Source: Actinomycetes bacterium (lineage in GTDB: Bacteria; Actinomycetota; Acidimicrobiia; Acidimicrobiales; RAAP-2). From it: a DNA stretch of 9,345 nt. The stretch lies in assembly GCA_021849435.1 (NCBI GenBank), contig JAJZSX010000070.1, forward strand, positions 1-9,345, read 5' to 3'. Positions 5,359-9,345 of this stretch are shown here, in pieces (position 1 is the stretch's first letter; the number at the start of each line of letters is the position of its first letter). A program made the position numbers and the translations under genes. A model generated the notes under the pieces. The model saw only the letters and a program-made list of their open reading frames with translations. It was not told where the DNA came from and made no database searches.

Positions 5359-8109
5359 ATGGAGTACGACGCACTAGTCGTCGGCGGGGGCATCGGGGGG
5401 ATGGAATCGTCGCTCAAACTCGGCGACATGGGCTACAAGGTCCTGCTCGTCGAGAAAGAGCCGAGCGTCGGCGGACGGATGATCCTGCTCTCCAAGGTCT
5501 TCCCGACCCTCGACTGCGCGAGCTGCATCTCGGGCCCGAAGATGTCCTCGACGATCAACCACCCGAACATCACGACCGCGTCCTCGAGCACGGTGCTCGG
5601 CATCCGGCGCACCCCCGAGGGCCGCTTCCTCGCCACGGTGAAGAAGCGCGCCACATACGTCGACCCGGCCGCCTGCACCGGCTGTCAGGAGTGCGAGCCC
5701 GTGTGCACGGTCGCGGTGCCCGACCAGTTCAACGCCGACCTGGTGCCCCGGCGTGCGGCCTTCCTCGCCTTCCCCCAGGCCGTGCCGAAGAAGGTCGTGA
5801 TCGAGCGCGCGGGCACCTCGCCGTGCACCGACACCTGCCCCGCGGGCATCAAGGCCCACGGCTACGTCGCCCTGATCCGCAACGGCCGTTACGAGGAGGC
5901 CTTCCAGCTAGTGCTCGAGGCGACGCCGCTCGTCGGCACGCTCGGGCGGGCCTGCTACGCGCCCTGTGAGAACGAGTGCACGCGAGACGACGTGGAGTCC
6001 TCGATCCCGATCCGCCGACTGAAGCGCTTCGTCGCCGACCGGCACTACGAGACGATGCAGGGCCCTGGCGTGGTGGCCCCCGAGCCCAACGGCCATCGCG
6101 TCGCGATCGTCGGCTCGGGTCCGGCCGGTCTCACCGCGGCCTGGCAGCTCGCGCGCCTCGGCTACGGCGTGACCCTCTACGAAGCGTCGCCCGAGCCGGG
6201 TGGCTTCCTGCGCTACGCGATCCCGGCCTATCGCCTGCCCCAAGACGTCGTCGAGCGCGACATCGCCAACGTGACGGCCCTCGGTGTCGAGATCGTCACC
6301 AACTCGCCCATCACCGACCTGGAGGCCCTGCACCACGATGGCTTTGACGCCGTGCTCGTGGCGACGGGCACGCCGCGATCGACCACGCTCGGCATCCCCG
6401 GCGAGGAGTTCGCGGGCGTGCAGAGCGGGCTCGAGTTGCTGCGCGACGTGCGCCTCGGAGCGGGCCCGGACTGGACCGGCCAGCGCGTGGTCGTGGTCGG
6501 CGGCGGGAACGTCGCCATGGACGCTGCGCGCACGGCGCGGCGCCTCGGCGCGCGCCGGACGATCGTCGCCTACCGCCGCGGCCGCGACGAGATGCCGGCC
6601 ATGGCGAGCGAGGTGCAGGACGCCGCCCACGAGGGCGTGGCCTTCGAGTTCCTCGTCGCGCCCGTCGAGGTGCTCGGCGACGAGCACGGCCGGGTGACCG
6701 GCGTGCGCTGTCAGCGCATGGTCCTCGGGGCCCCGGACGCCTCGGGGCGACGCCGCCCCGAGCCCGCGGACCACAGCACGTTCGTCATCGAGTGCGACGC
6801 CGTGATCGGCGCGATCGGCATGGTGCCCGACACCGAGGACTTCGCGACGACCCTGCGAGTCGGCGCCGACCGGCGCGTCGCCGTCGATCCCCTCACCCGC
6901 CAGAGCGAGGTCGAGTACCTCTTCGCCGCCGGCGACGTGGTCAACGGCGCCACCGACATCACCCGCGCCGTGGGCGAGGGCCGGCGCGCCGCCCACATGA
7001 TCGACCGCTTCCTCACCGGACGGCCGCTCGATGGGTTCGTCGCCCTCGACGACCGGCTGGCAGCGGTCGACAAGGCCGCGGTGCTCGCTCGCCAGCGAAC
7101 CTACACGCCGCGCGAGGCGGCCCCCGACACGTTCTCGCTCAGTGACGGTCCGACCGACTTCAGCGAGGTCGAGCGGGTCCTCAGTGAGGTCGAGGCGCTC
7201 GCCGGGGCCGGGGCGTGCCTGGACTGCGGAGTCTGCTCGGAGTGCGGCCAGTGCGTGCGCGCCTGCCCCGCCGACGCCATCGACCTCAACGCCAAGGACC
7301 AGGTGATCGAGGTCGACGTCGGCGCGGTCGTCGTCTCGACCGGCTACAAGCTCTTTGCCGCTGACCTCAAGCCCGAGTACGGCTGGGGCCAGTACGCCAA
7401 CGTCATCACCGGCATGCAGATGGACCGGCTGCTCGCCCCGACGCGCCCGTTCAACACCGTGCTGCGTCCGGGCGACGGCAAGGTGCCCGAGCGCATCGCC
7501 TACGTCTCGTGTACCGGATCGCGCGACCGCACCGTGGACAATCCCCTCTGCTCGAAGTTGTGCTGCATGTACTCGGTCAAGCAGAACCAGCTCATCATGG
7601 GCACGCTGCCACTGGCCGACGTCACCATGCACTACATCGACATCCGCGCGGCCGGCAAGCGCTACGACGAGTTCTACGAGCAGTCGCGCGCCATGGGGGC
7701 GTCCTACATCAAGGGCCGCGTCTCCAAGATCACCGAGAAGGACAACGGCGACCTGGTGCTGCGCTACGAGGACATCGAGAACGGTGGGGCGATCACCGAG
7801 GCGGAGTACGACCTCGTCGTGCTCGCCGTCGGCGTCCAGCCGAACCGCGAGGTGGAGCAGCTCTTCACCGACGAGCACCTCGATCTCAACGAGTACTACT
7901 ACGTCGACGAGCCCGACGACGACCTCGACCCGGGACGCACCAACATCCCGGGGGTCTTCGTCGCCGGCGCGGCGGCGGGCGCGAAGGACATCGTGGACTC
8001 GATCACCCACGCGGGGGCGGCCGTCAGCCAGGTCGCCGCGTACCTCGAGCGTCGTCGTGACGACGACCTGATCAACCAGGAGCTAGCGACGATGGAGCTG
8101 TCACGATGA
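5359..8109 (+). CDS. HdrA-type flavoprotein with inserted GltD/NfnB-like NAD(P)H oxidoreductase module
   Basis: A 916-aa fusion. Residues 1-100 are the first half of the HdrA FAD domain (GGGIGG at 9-14; VGGRM; TLDCASCISGPKM with C53 and C56). The first ferredoxin motif has C106, C109, C112 and C116. The HdrA phrase FPQAVPKK (139-145) follows, and here HdrA homology breaks. Residues about 150-560 are a GltD-like unit: SPCTDTCPAG (C156, C160), CYAPCENEC (C199, C203, C207), FAD motif VGSGPAG (251-257), NAD(P) motif GGGNVAMD (381-388) with YRRGRDEMPA, and closing FAD motif FAAGDVVNG. A second ferredoxin region follows (C620, C623, C626, C629, C632, C636), then the HdrA C-terminal half with CTGSRD, CSKLCC (C718, C731, C735, C736) and VFVAGAAAGAKDIVDS. 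Likely role: take electrons from NAD(P)H and pass them to an Hdr-like complex, perhaps by flavin bifurcation. The HdrA N-terminal CHCGG domain is absent. The stop overlaps the next ATG (ATGA). Confidence 0.92.
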   Translation: MEYDALVVGGGIGGMESSLKLGDMGYKVLLVEKEPSVGGRMILLSKVFPTLDCASCISGPKMSSTINHPNITTASSSTVLGIRRTPEGRFLATVKKRATYVDPAACTGCQECEPVCTVAVPDQFNADLVPRRAAFLAFPQAVPKKVVIERAGTSPCTDTCPAGIKAHGYVALIRNGRYEEAFQLVLEATPLVGTLGRACYAPCENECTRDDVESSIPIRRLKRFVADRHYETMQGPGVVAPEPNGHRVAIVGSGPAGLTAAWQLARLGYGVTLYEASPEPGGFLRYAIPAYRLPQDVVERDIANVTALGVEIVTNSPITDLEALHHDGFDAVLVATGTPRSTTLGIPGEEFAGVQSGLELLRDVRLGAGPDWTGQRVVVVGGGNVAMDAARTARRLGARRTIVAYRRGRDEMPAMASEVQDAAHEGVAFEFLVAPVEVLGDEHGRVTGVRCQRMVLGAPDASGRRRPEPADHSTFVIECDAVIGAIGMVPDTEDFATTLRVGADRRVAVDPLTRQSEVEYLFAAGDVVNGATDITRAVGEGRRAAHMIDRFLTGRPLDGFVALDDRLAAVDKAAVLARQRTYTPREAAPDTFSLSDGPTDFSEVERVLSEVEALAGAGACLDCGVCSECGQCVRACPADAIDLNAKDQVIEVDVGAVVVSTGYKLFAADLKPEYGWGQYANVITGMQMDRLLAPTRPFNTVLRPGDGKVPERIAYVSCTGSRDRTVDNPLCSKLCCMYSVKQNQLIMGTLPLADVTMHYIDIRAAGKRYDEFYEQSRAMGASYIKGRVSKITEKDNGDLVLRYEDIENGGAITEAEYDLVVLAVGVQPNREVEQLFTDEHLDLNEYYYVDEPDDDLDPGRTNIPGVFVAGAAAGAKDIVDSITHAGAAVSQVAAYLERRRDDDLINQELATMELSR
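5806..7038 (+). other. Inserted GltD/NfnB-like domain within the HdrA fusion
   Basis: Boundaries are approximate (residues 150-560 of the protein). The unit is a whole glutamate-synthase small-subunit-like module: a Cys-rich N-terminal helical domain, a FAD fold and an NAD(P) fold. It sits exactly between the two ferredoxin motifs of HdrA, after FPQAVPKK and before the C-rich segment at 620-636. The YRRGRDEMPA segment resembles GltD and NfnB, which use NADPH, so NADPH is the more likely donor; this is inference. Confidence 0.85.
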
Positions 8110-9345
8110 GCGAGCGAAGGATCGGCGTCTACATCTGCCACTGCGGTGGCAACATCTCGGACTACGTCGACGTGGCGGCGGTGCGCGACGCCGTGAAGGA
8201 CCTGCCCGACGTCGTGCACGCCGAGACCTCGCTCTTCGCGTGCTCCGACGGCACCCAGCAGGACATGATCAAGATGATCCGCGACCAGAACCTCGACGGC
8301 CTGGTCGTCGCGTCGTGCTCGCCCAAGCTGCACCTGTTCACCTTCCGCGGCGTCTCGCGCCGAGCCGGGCTCAACCCCTTCGAGTACACCCAGGCCAACA
8401 TCCGCGAGCAGTGCTCCTGGGCCCACACCAACGACCGCGCGGGCGCCACCACCAAGGCGATCGGTCTGGTGAAGGGCGCCATCGCCAAGACCCGTGAGTC
8501 GAGCGCGCTCGAGCCCATGGCCGTGCAGACCACCCCGGCGTCGCTGGTGGTGGGCGCGGGCATCGCGGGCCTACGCGCCGCGATCGGACTCGCCGACCTC
8601 GGTCTGCGGGTCTACCTCCTCGAGCAGTCGGCCACCGTCGGCGGCTGGGTTGGCCAGTTCGGGCCGACGTTTCCTAACGACCGCGATGGGCGGGAGATGG
8701 TGGCCGACCTGCTCGAGCAGATCCAGGAGCGTCCGACGATCACCCTGCTCACCAACGCCGAGCTCACGGCCAAGTCCGGGAGCTTCGGCAACTACGCCGT
8801 CACCATCACCGTGCACGGCGAGAGCGAGTCCACCGTCGAGGCGACCGTTGGCTCGATCGTCATCGCGACCGGGTTCGACACCTACCAGCCCGAGATCGGC
8901 GAGTACGGCTACGGCATCGACGGCGTCGTGACCCTCGCGCAGTTCAAGGAGCTCGTCGAGGCGTCGCCCGACGGCATCAAGTTCCACGACCGGCCGGTGC
9001 GCACGGTGACCTACGTCTACTGCGTGGGCAACCGCCAGCCCGGCGGCAACGAGTACTGCTCGAAGTACTGCTGCTCGGCGACCGTGCACGCCTCGCTCGA
9101 GGTGTCCGCGGTCGACCCGGCGATCCACCAGTACCACCTCTATCGGGACATCCGGACCTACGGCAAGTACGAGCTGCTCTACGAGCAGTCGCGCAAGCGG
9201 GGCTCGGTCTTCATGAAGTTCCCCGACGAAACGCCGCCCACGGTTGAGCGCGCCGGTGACGGCCGACTCCTGGTCACCACGCGCGACACCCTGTCGGGCG
9301 GCGTCGATGTAACGATCCCGTCGGACCTGGTTGTGCTGGTGACCG
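8106..9345 (+). CDS. Second HdrA-type protein, N-terminal part (cut by window edge)
   Basis: The visible 413 residues match CoB-CoM heterodisulfide reductase subunit A. Residues 1-135 are the HdrA-specific N-terminal domain: GVYICHCGGNIS (C11, C13), LFACSD (C46), ASCSPKLH (C71), NIREQCSWAH (C103), then TKAIGLVKGAI. The FAD domain begins at about 146 with LVVGAGIAGLRAAIGLA (GAGIAG 150-155) and YLLEQSATVGGW. The usual TLDCSxC motif and the first inserted ferredoxin are missing: GWVGQFGPTFPNDRDGREMVADLL runs straight into the FAD fold and IVIATGFDTYQP. A C-terminal-half Cys set is present (C306, C318, C322, C323: VYCVGNR, YCSKYCC). The start ATG overlaps the preceding stop by ATGA, so the two HdrA-like proteins are coupled and probably form one complex. 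The pairing recalls QmoA/QmoB. Any further domains lie beyond the window. Confidence 0.9.
   Translation, partial: MSERRIGVYICHCGGNISDYVDVAAVRDAVKDLPDVVHAETSLFACSDGTQQDMIKMIRDQNLDGLVVASCSPKLHLFTFRGVSRRAGLNPFEYTQANIREQCSWAHTNDRAGATTKAIGLVKGAIAKTRESSALEPMAVQTTPASLVVGAGIAGLRAAIGLADLGLRVYLLEQSATVGGWVGQFGPTFPNDRDGREMVADLLEQIQERPTITLLTNAELTAKSGSFGNYAVTITVHGESESTVEATVGSIVIATGFDTYQPEIGEYGYGIDGVVTLAQFKELVEASPDGIKFHDRPVRTVTYVYCVGNRQPGGNEYCSKYCCSATVHASLEVSAVDPAIHQYHLYRDIRTYGKYELLYEQSRKRGSVFMKFPDETPPTVERAGDGRLLVTTRDTLSGGVDVTIPSDLVVLVT

Noticed and set aside
5908..8010. A 700-aa open frame on the minus strand
   Set aside because: It lies entirely antisense to the HdrA-GltD gene, whose motifs are unmistakable; its residues are rich in Arg, Gly, Ala, Val and His as expected of a high-GC shadow frame.
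1..9345. Mobile elements, CRISPR arrays, tRNA or rRNA genes
   Set aside because: No transposase or integrase motifs, no regularly spaced repeats and no tRNA or rRNA sequence was recognised on either strand.

Overview
The window is high-GC bacterial DNA with two short AT-richer islands, at about 2062-2237 and 3960-4070. The TrpR-like-regulator/hisG/hisD layout, the 182-aa membrane-protein family at 2238 and the overall composition suggest an actinobacterium, possibly of the Acidimicrobiia type. That placement is inference; no rRNA or other marker is present.

Left part (1-2061): histidine biosynthesis on two divergent arms. On the minus strand lie a TrpR-like (YerC/YecD) regulator, hisG (long form) and the start of hisD. 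They are joined by ATGA and GTGA stop/start overlaps, so they form one translationally coupled operon. On the plus strand, 30 bp away, is hisA, whose key residues fit a single-function HisA rather than the bifunctional PriA of many actinobacteria. The 30-bp divergent gap has no Shine-Dalgarno sequence on either side and holds a near-palindrome, so both genes may be leaderless and share an operator.

Middle part (2062-3846): a two-TM membrane protein of unknown function, followed by two tandem GC-rich hairpins, then a pirin-family cupin with all four metal ligands visible.

Right part (3847-9345): after a 281-bp intergenic region carrying a CRP-like palindrome comes a tight five-gene plus-strand operon: tusA-like sulfur carrier, MvhD/FlpD-like Fe-S subunit, DsrE2-like sulfurtransferase, an HdrA-type flavoprotein with a complete GltD/NfnB-like NAD(P)H oxidoreductase module inserted between its two ferredoxin motifs, and a second HdrA-type protein running off the window end. 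The two HdrA-like proteins look complementary. The first lacks the HdrA N-terminal cysteine domain but has the ferredoxin motifs. The second has the N-terminal domain but lacks the ferredoxin insert. The genes suggest a cytoplasmic, NAD(P)H-linked heterodisulfide-reductase-like complex coupled to persulfide carriers (TusA, DsrE). It resembles Hdr/Qmo/sHdr systems in parts but matches none of them in gene content as far as the window shows. This is the most interesting region. HdrB/HdrC-type catalytic subunits are not seen and would have to lie downstream.
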